Shown piece after piece: positions 1 to 10,900 of a stretch of DNA of 64,000 nucleotides (positions are counted from its first letter, which is position 1; every line of letters begins with the position of its first letter). Both the position numbers and the translations under genes were made by a program. The notes under the pieces are model-generated. The model was not told where the DNA came from, made no database searches, and was given only the letters and a program-made list of their open reading frames with translations. Source of the DNA: Calditrichota bacterium (GTDB taxonomy: Bacteria; Calditrichota; Calditrichia; Calditrichales; J004); the NCBI GenBank assembly GCA_013112635.1, contig JABFGF010000001.1, positions 806,001 to 870,000 of the forward strand, written 5' to 3'.

Positions 1-1
1 T

Positions 2-3000
2 ATTGAAAGATTTTACGATACATTCAATAAGAATGGGTTTAAAAAAGAAAGCTTTCTTTCCTGTTATGGCCTTGCTGAAGCAACTTTATATGTTACCGGA
101 GTCCACCCGGAAAAATCTCCACAAACACTAAGCCTGGACAGCAAAGCTCTCCAAAAAAATCAGATTGCAGAAGTTCCAACATCGCATAGTGATGCAACCA
201 TTATGACAAGTTGCGGATATGCTCAACCTGAGCAGGCAATTGCAATTATTGATCCCAAAACCGGTGAAAAGGTTTCTGATAATATGGCCGGTGAAGTATG
301 GATTAAAGGTCCAAATATTTCTCAGGGATATTGGGGTAAAAAAGAATTATCAAATGAGACTTTTAATAATTTCATCAAAAATACGAACGACGGGCCTTAT
401 CTAAGCACCGGAGATCTCGGATATCTTAGTGACAATGAGCTTTATATAACGGGGCGTGTAAAAGACTTAATCATCATCCGTGGTAGAAACTATTATCCGC
501 AGGATATTGAGTTCTTGATTGAATCCGGACATGAAGATGTAAAACCCGGCTGCAGCGCTGCATTTTCTATTACAGAAGATTCCGAAGAGCATCTTGTTGT
601 AGTTTGCGAACTACGTCAAAAGAAAAACATTAAAATGGATGAGGTTGTCTCGGCAATAAGGCACATTATTACAGAAACAAATGATATCCGCGTTTATGGT
701 GTAATACTAATTAAGGCAAAATCAATTTCTAAAACATCCAGTGGTAAAATACAACGCCATGCCGTTAAAAATGCTTATTTAAACAATGAACTCAAAATTT
801 TACATGAATGGCACGGGGCGTCAACCATTTCAGATTCTTCTTACGAGCAGGATTTGGATCATGATGAAGAAATTAAACCTCCACAGCCTGTATCAGATAT
901 AATACCGGAAACCCAAAAACAAAATGCCCGAGAAATTGAAGACTGGATAATAAATCATTTATCAGAATCAGTTGGGGTTGATAAACTAGAGATTGATATC
1001 AACAAGCCTTTTGTCAGTTTTGGACTTGATTCTGCTCAGGCGATAGGCATGGTTGGTGATCTGGAAGAATGGATTGAACAACCGCTCTCCCCAACTATTA
1101 TCTGGGATTACCCTTCAATCACAACCCTATCAGCTTATCTTGCCGGTGAAGGTGTTGTACCTGCCCCGGTTGTAAGCAAAAAACTTTCGAAAGATGAAAA
1201 AGATGAGCCTATTGCTGTAATCGGAATGGGTTGCCGTTTTCCTGGTGCTGATAACCCTGAGCAGTTTTGGGACAATCTTAAAAATGGTATTGACTCTGTA
1301 ATCGAAGTTCCAAAAGAACGTTGGGATATTGACGAGCTTTATGATCCAAATCCTGATACGATAGGAAAAATGGTTAGCAGGCACGGTGGATTTCTTAAAA
1401 ATGTTGACCAGTTTGACCCGCACTTTTTTGGAGTTTCCCCGCGTGAAGCTACGGAGATGGATCCGCAACAGCGACTTCTTCTGGAGGTTTTTTGGGAGAC
1501 ACTTGAAAATGCCGGTATTCAACCAGAAAAAATACGCGGCAGTAACACCGGTGTTTTTGTTGGGATAGGAAATTACGATTACTCACACTTCAACCACGGA
1601 AAACTTGACAAAGCCAATATGTATTCCGGTACTGGTAATGCCATTTGCATAACCGCTAACCGAATCTCATATTTATTTGATTTACGCGGACCTTCTGTAG
1701 CAATGGACACTGCTTGTTCCTCTTCTTTGGTCTCCACTCACCTGGCCTGTAAAAGCTTGCAGCGTGGCGAAACAGAAATGGCCGTAGCCGGTGGTGTGAA
1801 TTTAATTTTAGCTCCTGACGTAAACATTGCACTTTCCAAAGCACGCATGTTAGCACCGCATGGCCGTTGCAAAACTTTTGATGCTGATGCTCAGGGCTAT
1901 GTAAGAAGTGAAGGTGTTGGAGTTGTTCTTCTAAAAAGACTAAGCGATGCAAAACGAGATGGTGATAATATTCTTGCGCTTATACGCGGTTCGGCAACAA
2001 ACCAAGATGGTCACAGCAATGGAATAACTGCGCCAAATCGTATCCAGCAGGTTAATGTTATCCGTGAGGCAATGAACGATGCAAACATCACACCTGATGA
2101 TGTGAGTATGTTTGAAGCACATGGCACGGGAACAAGCCTCGGTGATCCAATTGAAATACAGGCATTAACTGAGGTGTTTGAAAACAGATCTAAAGAAGCC
2201 GGCCCGATAGCAATTGGTTCTGTTAAAACAAATGTTGGCCATTTGGAAGCTGCAGCCGGAATTATCGGAATGATTAAAATTATTCTGGCTATGCAACATA
2301 AAACGATACCTGCTCACCTGCATTTTAACTCCATAAACCCACGAATCCCTTTTGATGAAAATCTTTTTAAAATTCCAGTTGAAAACATGACCTGGGAGCC
2401 AAATGGCAAACGCAGGATTGCAGAAGTTAGCTCTTTTGGATTTGGCGGCGCAAATGCCCACATGGTTTTGGAAGAAGCGCCTCCAAAAATAAAACGTGAA
2501 AATGACATTGATCGTCCTCAGCATATTTTAAAACTCTCTGCAAAAGGTGACAATGCTCTAAAAGATATTGTTCAAAGATATATCGATTTTACTGATGCCA
2601 ATCCAAATACAAGCCTGGCAAACTTATGCTATTCATCAAATAAAGGACGCAGTTCATTTCAACATCGCCTGAGCGTAACGGCTGCAACCACAGAGGACCT
2701 CAATCAAAAATTAAAAGCAATACAAGAAAATTTTTCTGATCCGGCCCTTATTAAAAATGTTGTAAAAGATCGCCAGGATAATAAAGTAGCCTTTATGTTT
2801 ACAGGCCAGGGTGCCCAATATGTCAATATGGGCAAATCTTTATACGAAACCCAGCCAGCATTTAAAGCCGCACTCGATGCCTGTGATGCAGTCCTGACTG
2901 AATATCTTGAAAAACCATTGCTATCCGTTATTTTCCCTGAAGATACCAATGACAAATTGATAAATGAAACAGCTTACACCCAGCCTGCCTTGTTTGCCAT

Positions 3001-6000
3001 TGAGTATGCTTTGGCCGAACTATGGATTTCCTGGGGAATAAAACCTGATTATGTAATCGGGCATAGTGTTGGGGAATACGTGGCTGCCACAATTGCCGGG
3101 GTTTTTAGCCTGGAAGATGGCCTAAAGCTAATTGCAACACGCGGACGATTAATGCAAAGCTTACCCCATGATGGTGATATGGCCGCTATATTTGCAGCAC
3201 CGGAAGAAATTTCCAAAGCTATTGCGGGAATGGAAAATGATATTTCTATCGCCGGTGTAAACGGACCCGGCAATACAGTAATCTCCGGAAAAAAAGATGC
3301 CGTAAAAAAGATTGTTGACCAATTCGCTGAAAGAGAAATCAAAACACGTTTATTAACTGTTTCCCACGCTTTTCATTCTCCATTAATGGAACCGATTTTA
3401 GACGAATTTGAAAAAGTGGCCAATGAGATTTCCTATAAGCCATCTAAAATTGCCATCGTTTCAAACCTCACTGGTGATCTTCTTGGGATTGGGCAGACAC
3501 CAGACGCTAAATACTGGCGTGATCATATACGTCAGGGCGTTCAGTTTAATGCCGGGATGCAAACACTGGCTAAAGAAGGCGTTAATATTTTCGTTGAAAC
3601 AGGCCCACATCCAACACTTACAGGAATGGGCAAATTTGCACTTAGTGAACATGAAGCAACCTGGGTTCCATCAATAAAACGCGATAGTGATGATTGGGAC
3701 ATAATGCTTCAGGGAGTTGGACAGCTTTATGTTAATGGCCTTGAAATAAGCTGGGATAGTTTTGACCGCTATTTTATCCGCCAGTTTGAGCAAATCCCAA
3801 ATTATGCTTTCCAGAAAAAACGCTTTTGGATAAATGACGAGGATGATAGTGAAACAGATTCGGGTCAAAGTGTTAAGATGATTGGTAAGAGTGGAGACAT
3901 TCATCCATTATTGGGTGAAAGATTTCGCTCACCGGTAATAAAAGATGTGGTTTTTGAAGCACGTTTCAACACCCAATCCCTGGATATTTTAGACGATCAC
4001 CGGATTTTTGGTGTTTCGCTGATCCCGGCAACCGGTTACATGGAGATGGCCCTGGCTGCAGCAAATAAGGCGTTTGGAGCAGGTAATCACAAAGTTGAAA
4101 ACCTTGGTATTCTTGAGGCGATCCCGGTACCTGAAGAAGGTTATTGTACCGTTCAGGTCACTATATCGAAAGATGAAAATGATAAACATTTTTTCCAGAT
4201 TTACAGCCAGCAACAGGATGAAGATGGACAATCCGATCCGGATAACTGGACCATAAATGCTGCCGGAAATATTTCAGTTATATTAGAAGAATCAGAGTCT
4301 TCAAAGAATGGGCGCAGCAGTATAGCTGATTTACAAAGCCGCAATAAAGAGGAAATCGATGTTGCCTCATTCTATGGCAAAATGCATGAACATGGGTTTG
4401 AGCATGGCAAAAGCCTACAGGTTATCCGCAAAATGTGGAGGGGCGAAAACGAGGCTTTTGGCTGGTTTAAATTACAGGAAAAATCAATTCAGGATACAAC
4501 CCAATATCATTTCCACCCTGCCCTAACTGATGCCGGAACTCAATTATTAGCAGCAACACTTTCCGGAGATGCAGCTGAAGCTTCAAAATCGGGCATATTC
4601 TTACCGGTTGGAATTGAACATTATAAAGTTCATAAAGAAGGCGCTTCTGAACTTTGGTGTCATATCAAACGACGTAGTGACAATAATGACAAAAATATAC
4701 TTTTAAGCGATCTGCATTGGTATGACGAAGAAGGTGTCCTGATTGCAGAAATGATTGGCCTGCGCCACATGCATACAACCATGAATTCTCTGCCAAAAGC
4801 TATTCGTGAGAGAATGGATAACTGGTTATATGAAAGTATCTGGCGTAAAGAGAATATTTCAGAGAATGGAAAACTATCCGGCAAATGGCTTTTATTAGCC
4901 GATTCGCAAGGACTGGGTCAAAAACTATCTGCTGCAATTAATGAAAATGGCGGAACTTCAATTTTAGTTGAAACCGGTGATTCCTTTAAAAAAATTGGCG
5001 ATAACTGCTGGCAGATAAATTTTGATGAAAACGCTGATTATGCAAAGCTGTTGAATGAAGCTTTTGCCATTGAGAAAGATAGTCTCGATGGCATTATTCA
5101 TATGTTGGCCTCTAATTATGTTTCAACAAATGATCTTGCATTAAAACAAATACAAAAATCTCAAAAAGAAATTAATAAATCCCTTCTGTTACTTGTACAG
5201 AACCTGGCAACAACAGGCTGGGTAGAAATGCCTAAATTAGTAGTTCTGTCACAAAACGGTCAGGCAATTTCCGGTGAAGAAAAAATTAACATCGAGCAAG
5301 GGTCTATTTGGGGATTGACCCGCGTCCTTGCCATGGAACACCCTGAATTGCAAAGCCTTTCAATTGATCTTGAACAAGATAAAACACCGCTGGAAAAAAT
5401 CATTCAGGAATTGGCATCCGGATCGATTGAAAATCAGGTTGCTTTCCGTGATGATGACCGATTTGTACAACGCCTTGTCCGTAGTAAAATCGACAGCGAC
5501 GCTTCTGCTTCCGGTGCTAAAGGTCCTATGCGACTGGATAGTTCTAAAAAAGGTCTTTTAGATAATTTACAGCTTGTTCCAATGGAACGGCAATCCTTAC
5601 CAAAAGGTGCTATTGAAATAAAAGTACATGCAACCGGGCTTAATTTCCGCGATGTATTGAATGCCCTCGATTTGTATCCGGGTGATCCGGGTCCGCTTGG
5701 TGGTGAATGTTCAGGAACGGTTACAGCCATTAGTGAAGGTGTTACAAATGTAAAAGTGGGTGATGAAGTTATGGGTATTGCCGGCGGGTCATTTGCCAGC
5801 TACGTCATAACCTGGGCCGATCTTGTGGTAGTAAAACCCAAAAATCTATCACACGAGGAAGCTGCTACAATCCCGATTACATTTTTAACTGCTCATTATG
5901 CACTAAATCATCTTGCAAAAATTAAAAAAGGTGATAAGGTCTTTATCCATGCCGCATCTGGTGGCGTTGGCCAGGCAGCCATCCAACTTGCCAAAGCTGA

Positions 6001-7747
6001 AGGCGCTGTTATTTTTGGTACTGCCGGTAATGACGAAAAAAGAAAAGTGGTTAAAGAGCTGGGTGCTGATTATGTGATGAATTCCCGCTCGCTCGACTAT
6101 GCTGATGAGGTAAAAGAAATAACAGATGGTAAAGGTGTTGATGTACTGCTCAACTCGCTTAACGGAGATTATATCCCAAAGAACCTGGATATTTTATCTG
6201 AAAAAGGAAGTTTCCTTGAAATTGGTAAAGTAGATATCTGGAGTGAAGTACAAATAAAATCTGAACGTGCCGATCTGGCTTATCACATTATTGCTCTGGA
6301 TCATCTTTCTGAAACCGAACCTGCTTTTGTCAGTGAACTTTTCGCTGAAATCGCCGGAAAATTTGAAAGCGGTGAGTTAAAGCCTCTGCAACTAAAAACT
6401 TATTCTATAAACGAAGCAGAAAGTGCTTTCCGGTTTATGATGGCCGCAAAACATATCGGCAAAGTTGTAATCCGGCAGGAACTTGATGAAGAACCAGAAA
6501 CAGATATCCCACAGGTAAAAGAGATTGATTATAATGACGGCAGTTACCTGATCACAGGCGGGCTTGGCGCACTTGGTTTACACGTGGCTAAATGGTTGAT
6601 TGATAAAGGTACTAAAAACCTGATGCTAATGAGCCGCCGTTCACCTTCCGGCGAAGTAAAAGAGACTATTGAAAGTTTTGAAAAGAAAGGCGTAGCTGTA
6701 AAAGTTGTTAATGCAGATGTGTCCGATTTAGAAGCCTTAAAGAGCGCTATTAACACTGACAGTCTTGGACTTCCTGCCATTAAAGGTATTTTTCATGCTG
6801 CTGGTCTTTTGGATGATGGCGTTCTTATGCAACAGAACTGGGAACGATTTGAAAAGGTTATGGCACCAAAAGTTACAGGATCATGGAACTTGCATGAAAT
6901 AAGCAAATCAATGGATCTTGATTTCTTCGTATACTTCTCATCTGCCGCTTCAATGCTTGGCTCACCCGGGCAAGGCAATTACGCTGCAGCCAACGCCTTT
7001 ATGGATACGCTTAGCTGGTACCGCCGTGAGCATGGTTTACCTGCCACAAGTATTAACTGGGGACCGTGGAGCAGTTCCGGGATGGCTGCAACAACCGACA
7101 TGAGCCGCAGAAACTCAGGTGGTATGGGAATGATATCACCGGAACAAGGCCTGCAAATGATGGAACGTATTCTGGCGAAAGGCAATGCCCAGGTTGGTGT
7201 ACTACCAATTCAATGGAAAGCTTTTCTCAAGCAATTTCCCGGAGATACTCCTGTTTTGTATTCTGAATTTGCCGGAACAAGCGCGTCGGCTTCTGATGGC
7301 CCTGCTGAAAAACCGGAATTCCTTTCTAAGCTTGAGGAAGCTGAGGTTGAAATGCGGCTTGAAATGATGACTGAATTTCTGAAACAACAAACTGTCCGTG
7401 TTTTAGGCATGGAAGCGAATACAGCTGTTGATTCAACACAACCACTTCAGTCTATGGGGCTTGATTCTCTAATGGCCATTGAGTTAAAAAACTCCATTGA
7501 CTCCGGTGTTGGTAAAAACTTACCGGCAACCATGGTTTTTAACTACCCGACTATTGATGCTTTGGCGAGTTATCTATTAACAGATGTCTTGAAATTAAGT
7601 GATGCAGAAGAAACACCAGAAAAAATAGATGAAGAAGCAGTCAAAAAAGATGAAGCTCTTTCCGAAATTGAAGATTTGAGTGATGAAGAAGCAGAAGCAA
7701 TGCTTCTAAAAAGCCTTGAGGAAGATGATGATGAGGAAGAATTCTAA
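2..7747 (+). CDS. Hybrid FAAL-ACP-KS-AT-DH-ER-KR-ACP loading/extension polyketide synthase (5' partial)
   Basis: The frame is open from base 2, so the gene starts upstream; the ATG at 203 is internal. The first ~830 bases encode the C-terminal part of a fatty acyl-AMP ligase (SCYGLAEATL near base 56; STGDLGYL; GRVKDLIIIRGRNYYPQDIE), which activates a fatty acid as acyl-AMP. An ACP follows (GLDS, serine 1031-1033). The KS is at ~1205-2480 (Cys 1715-1717 in DTACSSSL, EAHGTGT, NVGHLEAAAG). The AT is at ~2785-3810 (GHSVG serine 3065-3067; HAFH, the usual malonyl signature). The DH is at ~3895-4790 (HxxxGxxxxP from 3998, and DAGTQ). The ER is at ~5530-6480 (GGVGQAAIQLA). The KR is at ~6535-7260 (GGLGALG, LDD, NYAAANAF). 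The last ACP has its serine at 7466-7468. All reductive sites look intact, so one malonate should be added and fully reduced. The acidic C-terminal tail contains LSDEEAEAML, probably a docking segment for gene 2. Confidence 0.95.
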   Translation: MERFYDTFNKNGFKKESFLSCYGLAEATLYVTGVHPEKSPQTLSLDSKALQKNQIAEVPTSHSDATIMTSCGYAQPEQAIAIIDPKTGEKVSDNMAGEVWIKGPNISQGYWGKKELSNETFNNFIKNTNDGPYLSTGDLGYLSDNELYITGRVKDLIIIRGRNYYPQDIEFLIESGHEDVKPGCSAAFSITEDSEEHLVVVCELRQKKNIKMDEVVSAIRHIITETNDIRVYGVILIKAKSISKTSSGKIQRHAVKNAYLNNELKILHEWHGASTISDSSYEQDLDHDEEIKPPQPVSDIIPETQKQNAREIEDWIINHLSESVGVDKLEIDINKPFVSFGLDSAQAIGMVGDLEEWIEQPLSPTIIWDYPSITTLSAYLAGEGVVPAPVVSKKLSKDEKDEPIAVIGMGCRFPGADNPEQFWDNLKNGIDSVIEVPKERWDIDELYDPNPDTIGKMVSRHGGFLKNVDQFDPHFFGVSPREATEMDPQQRLLLEVFWETLENAGIQPEKIRGSNTGVFVGIGNYDYSHFNHGKLDKANMYSGTGNAICITANRISYLFDLRGPSVAMDTACSSSLVSTHLACKSLQRGETEMAVAGGVNLILAPDVNIALSKARMLAPHGRCKTFDADAQGYVRSEGVGVVLLKRLSDAKRDGDNILALIRGSATNQDGHSNGITAPNRIQQVNVIREAMNDANITPDDVSMFEAHGTGTSLGDPIEIQALTEVFENRSKEAGPIAIGSVKTNVGHLEAAAGIIGMIKIILAMQHKTIPAHLHFNSINPRIPFDENLFKIPVENMTWEPNGKRRIAEVSSFGFGGANAHMVLEEAPPKIKRENDIDRPQHILKLSAKGDNALKDIVQRYIDFTDANPNTSLANLCYSSNKGRSSFQHRLSVTAATTEDLNQKLKAIQENFSDPALIKNVVKDRQDNKVAFMFTGQGAQYVNMGKSLYETQPAFKAALDACDAVLTEYLEKPLLSVIFPEDTNDKLINETAYTQPALFAIEYALAELWISWGIKPDYVIGHSVGEYVAATIAGVFSLEDGLKLIATRGRLMQSLPHDGDMAAIFAAPEEISKAIAGMENDISIAGVNGPGNTVISGKKDAVKKIVDQFAEREIKTRLLTVSHAFHSPLMEPILDEFEKVANEISYKPSKIAIVSNLTGDLLGIGQTPDAKYWRDHIRQGVQFNAGMQTLAKEGVNIFVETGPHPTLTGMGKFALSEHEATWVPSIKRDSDDWDIMLQGVGQLYVNGLEISWDSFDRYFIRQFEQIPNYAFQKKRFWINDEDDSETDSGQSVKMIGKSGDIHPLLGERFRSPVIKDVVFEARFNTQSLDILDDHRIFGVSLIPATGYMEMALAAANKAFGAGNHKVENLGILEAIPVPEEGYCTVQVTISKDENDKHFFQIYSQQQDEDGQSDPDNWTINAAGNISVILEESESSKNGRSSIADLQSRNKEEIDVASFYGKMHEHGFEHGKSLQVIRKMWRGENEAFGWFKLQEKSIQDTTQYHFHPALTDAGTQLLAATLSGDAAEASKSGIFLPVGIEHYKVHKEGASELWCHIKRRSDNNDKNILLSDLHWYDEEGVLIAEMIGLRHMHTTMNSLPKAIRERMDNWLYESIWRKENISENGKLSGKWLLLADSQGLGQKLSAAINENGGTSILVETGDSFKKIGDNCWQINFDENADYAKLLNEAFAIEKDSLDGIIHMLASNYVSTNDLALKQIQKSQKEINKSLLLLVQNLATTGWVEMPKLVVLSQNGQAISGEEKINIEQGSIWGLTRVLAMEHPELQSLSIDLEQDKTPLEKIIQELASGSIENQVAFRDDDRFVQRLVRSKIDSDASASGAKGPMRLDSSKKGLLDNLQLVPMERQSLPKGAIEIKVHATGLNFRDVLNALDLYPGDPGPLGGECSGTVTAISEGVTNVKVGDEVMGIAGGSFASYVITWADLVVVKPKNLSHEEAATIPITFLTAHYALNHLAKIKKGDKVFIHAASGGVGQAAIQLAKAEGAVIFGTAGNDEKRKVVKELGADYVMNSRSLDYADEVKEITDGKGVDVLLNSLNGDYIPKNLDILSEKGSFLEIGKVDIWSEVQIKSERADLAYHIIALDHLSETEPAFVSELFAEIAGKFESGELKPLQLKTYSINEAESAFRFMMAAKHIGKVVIRQELDEEPETDIPQVKEIDYNDGSYLITGGLGALGLHVAKWLIDKGTKNLMLMSRRSPSGEVKETIESFEKKGVAVKVVNADVSDLEALKSAINTDSLGLPAIKGIFHAAGLLDDGVLMQQNWERFEKVMAPKVTGSWNLHEISKSMDLDFFVYFSSAASMLGSPGQGNYAAANAFMDTLSWYRREHGLPATSINWGPWSSSGMAATTDMSRRNSGGMGMISPEQGLQMMERILAKGNAQVGVLPIQWKAFLKQFPGDTPVLYSEFAGTSASASDGPAEKPEFLSKLEEAEVEMRLEMMTEFLKQQTVRVLGMEANTAVDSTQPLQSMGLDSLMAIELKNSIDSGVGKNLPATMVFNYPTIDALASYLLTDVLKLSDAEETPEKIDEEAVKKDEALSEIEDLSDEEAEAMLLKSLEEDDDEEEF

Positions 7748-7865
7748 AATTTTGTAGTCATCTTCAACAAAAACCAAATAAAAAATTTTTAAACTTTTAT
7801 TTTAAGCACTTAGTCACAACTTTTGTAATTGAATATTACGATCTTTTTGCCATGAGGGGTTAAAA

Positions 7866-7885
7866 GTCAGAAATATATTTCTGAC
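7866..7885. repeat. Perfect 20-bp palindrome between genes 1 and 2
   Basis: gtcagaaatatatttctgac is its own exact reverse complement. It lies 31 bases before the ATG of gene 2 in the only gap between genes 1 and 2. It could be an operator for a dimeric regulator or an RNA hairpin. No T-run follows directly, so a simple terminator is unlikely. Confidence 0.7.
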
Positions 7886-7915
7886 AGGATTGTAGTTTTC
7901 TTTTTGGGATTATCA

Positions 7916-10900
7916 ATGGATAAAAAAGACGAAAGAATCGATAATTTATCTCCACTGAAACGTGCTCTGTTCGCGCTTGAAGAAATGAAAGCCAAGCTAA
8001 AAAAAATTCAGCGCGAAAAAAGTGAACCGATAGCCATTATCGGGATGGGCAGCCGCTTTCCCGGAGCAAATAATAATGATGAATATTGGCAGCTTTTAAA
8101 AAATGGCGTTGATGCGATCGATGAAGTACCGCAAGAACGCTGGCCAATTGATTCCTTTTATGATGCTTCTCCTGGAAAAAGCGGCAAAATGATTACCCGC
8201 TATGGCGGATTTATAAAACAAAAAGCCGATCAGTTTGACCCCGCATTTTTTGGTATTTCCCCGCGTGAAGCCATGAAAATGGACCCCCAGCAAAGATTAT
8301 TATTGGAAGTTACTTGGGAAGCATTTGAGCATGCCGGATTTTCTCCGAAAGATATGGCAAAATCAAGGACAGGTGTTTATGTAGGTATTTGCTCAAATGA
8401 TTATGGACTGATTCAAAAAGAAAACCAGGGTTTTACAGGTATTGATGCCTATTTTGGAAGCGGAAATGCTGCAAGTATAGCGGCAAACAGAATTTCGTAT
8501 TTGTTAGATTTACAGGGACCCAGCTTTTCTGTTGATACTGCTTGTTCATCTTCACTGGTTACAGTGCACCTTGCTTGCCAGGGTTTGAGAAACGGCGAAA
8601 CAGATATGGCTGTTGCCGGCGGTGTTTCAGTTATGCTCTCCCCTGTTGCCAGTATCACATTTTCACAAGCCAATATGCTTGCTCCCGGTGGACGCTGCCG
8701 TACTTTTGATGCTTCAGCTGAAGGGTATGTTCGTGGTGAAGGTTGCGGAATGATTGTACTTAAACGTCTTTCTGATGCGAGACGTGACAATGATAACATT
8801 CTTGCCGTAATTCGTGGTTCTGCGGTAAATCAGGATGGGAAGACAAATGGATTAACAGCTCCAAATGCTTTGTCTCAGCAACGCGTAATTAAAGATGCGT
8901 TGGAATTTGCAAAGATAAAAGCTGAAGATATTGGTTATGTTGAGGCGCATGGAACCGGAACAATTCTTGGCGATCCGATAGAAGTACAGGCGCTAAACAG
9001 TGTAATGGACGGGAGACAGAAAAACGATCCTTGTTACATCGGTTCTGCAAAAACAAATATTGGGCATCTTGAAGGTGCGGCTGGAATAGCAGGTTTAATC
9101 AAAACCATTTTAATTTTAAAAAATAAACAAATCCCGCCTCATTTGCATTTTAACAAAATAAACCCACATATCCCGATTTCCGAAATGCCATTTGAGATAC
9201 CTACAAAAACCATTGAATGGAATGTGAATGGCAAAAAACGAATTGCAGGTACCAGCTCATTTGGGTTTGGCGGAACAAATGCACATGTTATTTTACAAGA
9301 AGCACCGGAAAAGAAAATTGAACAAAATGGTATTGATCGCCCTGTACACATTTTATGCCTTTCTGCAAAAAACAAAAATGCTTTAAAAAATCTTGCAGTG
9401 CGATATGCTGATTTTGCAACAAAAAATGAAGATATAAATATTGGTGACTTGTGCAATACAGCAAACAAAGGCCGGATTCAAGATGAGCATAGACTGGCAA
9501 TAAAAATTCATTCCCATTCGGAATTGGTTGAAGCCTGTAATGACTTTGCCAACGGTGAAGAGAATTTTTTATACCGTTATGCAAAACTTGGCAAAAAATC
9601 ACTCCCTAAAAAGACATTTTTATTTACCGGACAGGGTGCACAATATCCCGGAATGGTAAAAGAATTATATCAATCTCAACCCTATTTTAAAGCAATAGTA
9701 GATGAATGTGATGAAATCTTAAAAATTTGGTTAGACAACTCCATATTGGACGTCATCTTTAAAGAGGAAGGTGATCAAATTCATGAGACACGCTATACGC
9801 AACCCGCACTTTTTGTTGTTGAATACGCTCTTGCCAAGTTGTGGATTTCCTGGGGCATAAAGCCAGACTTTGTTACCGGACACAGTATTGGAGAATATGT
9901 TGCTGCCGCAATTGCCGGTGTGTTTAGCCTTGAGGATGGATTAAAGTTGGTCGCTTTACGTGGCAAGCTTATGTTTTCCTTACCGCAAGATGGTGCAATG
10001 GCTGCTATTTTTGCAGGAAAAGAACAAGTAAGTAAATATCTTGTTGGGCTCGAAAACAATGTTTCTGTTGCAGGCATGAACGATCCGGAAAATACAGTTA
10101 TCTCAGGAAAAAAAGAAGATATACAATCTATTCTTGAAAAACTGGAAACGGATAAAACTGAATTTAGAAAACTCAAAGTCTCTCACGCTTTTCATTCTCC
10201 ATTAATGGACCCGATTTTGGAAGAGTTTGAGCAAACGGCCAAAGAAATTGAATATAATAAGCCCAAAATCCCATTAATTTCCAACATAACGGGACAGTTA
10301 CATACACAAGCCCCGGATGCTGCATATTGGACCAGCCATATCAGACAAGCAGTAAATTTTTCTAAAGGAATTCAAACCCTTGATGAACTTGGATGTAAAT
10401 TATTTTTAGAAACCGGACCTCATCCTTCTTTGATTGGAATGGCTCGTAACACTCTTCCTTCTCCTGATATAAAATGGCTGCCCTCTTTAAACAGAAAAGA
10501 AACTAATTGGGATATTTTAACGGAAAGCCTTGCTGTATTGTACACAACTGGTTTTGATTTGGATTGGAAAGAATTTGATGCCGGATTTCACCGCTCAAAA
10601 ATTGAATTACCTACTTATCCGTTCCAACGAGAACGTTTTTGGGCAGATCCGCTTGATGGGCAAGTAGTTCAAACAATTGCCAACGAAGTTGTTGTGGAAG
10701 AGGAAGAAGAGGAAACCTTTGATCGCGAACCATTTCTAAAACTGTCTTCTGAAGAACAAAGTTCGGTTATACAAAACAAAATCATATCTGAAGTATCTCT
10801 GGTATTAAAAATTTCCAAATCTAAAATTGATTTAGAAAAAGCTGTAACCCAATTAGGCCTGGATTCAATTATGGCCATTGAACTTAAAAACAATATAGAA

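Noticed and set aside
203-205. ATG at 203 as the start of gene 1
   Set aside because: The frame is open back to base 2 and codes for FAAL sequence (SCYGLAEATL), so the true start is upstream of the window.
1130-1522. Open frames on the minus strand and in other frames across the window
   Set aside because: They lie wholly inside megasynthase genes, have no recognisable domains and follow from the codon pattern of the real genes.
7904-7906. TTG at 7904 as the start of gene 2
   Set aside because: The ATG four codons later is the more usual start codon, and the four extra residues add no recognisable similarity.
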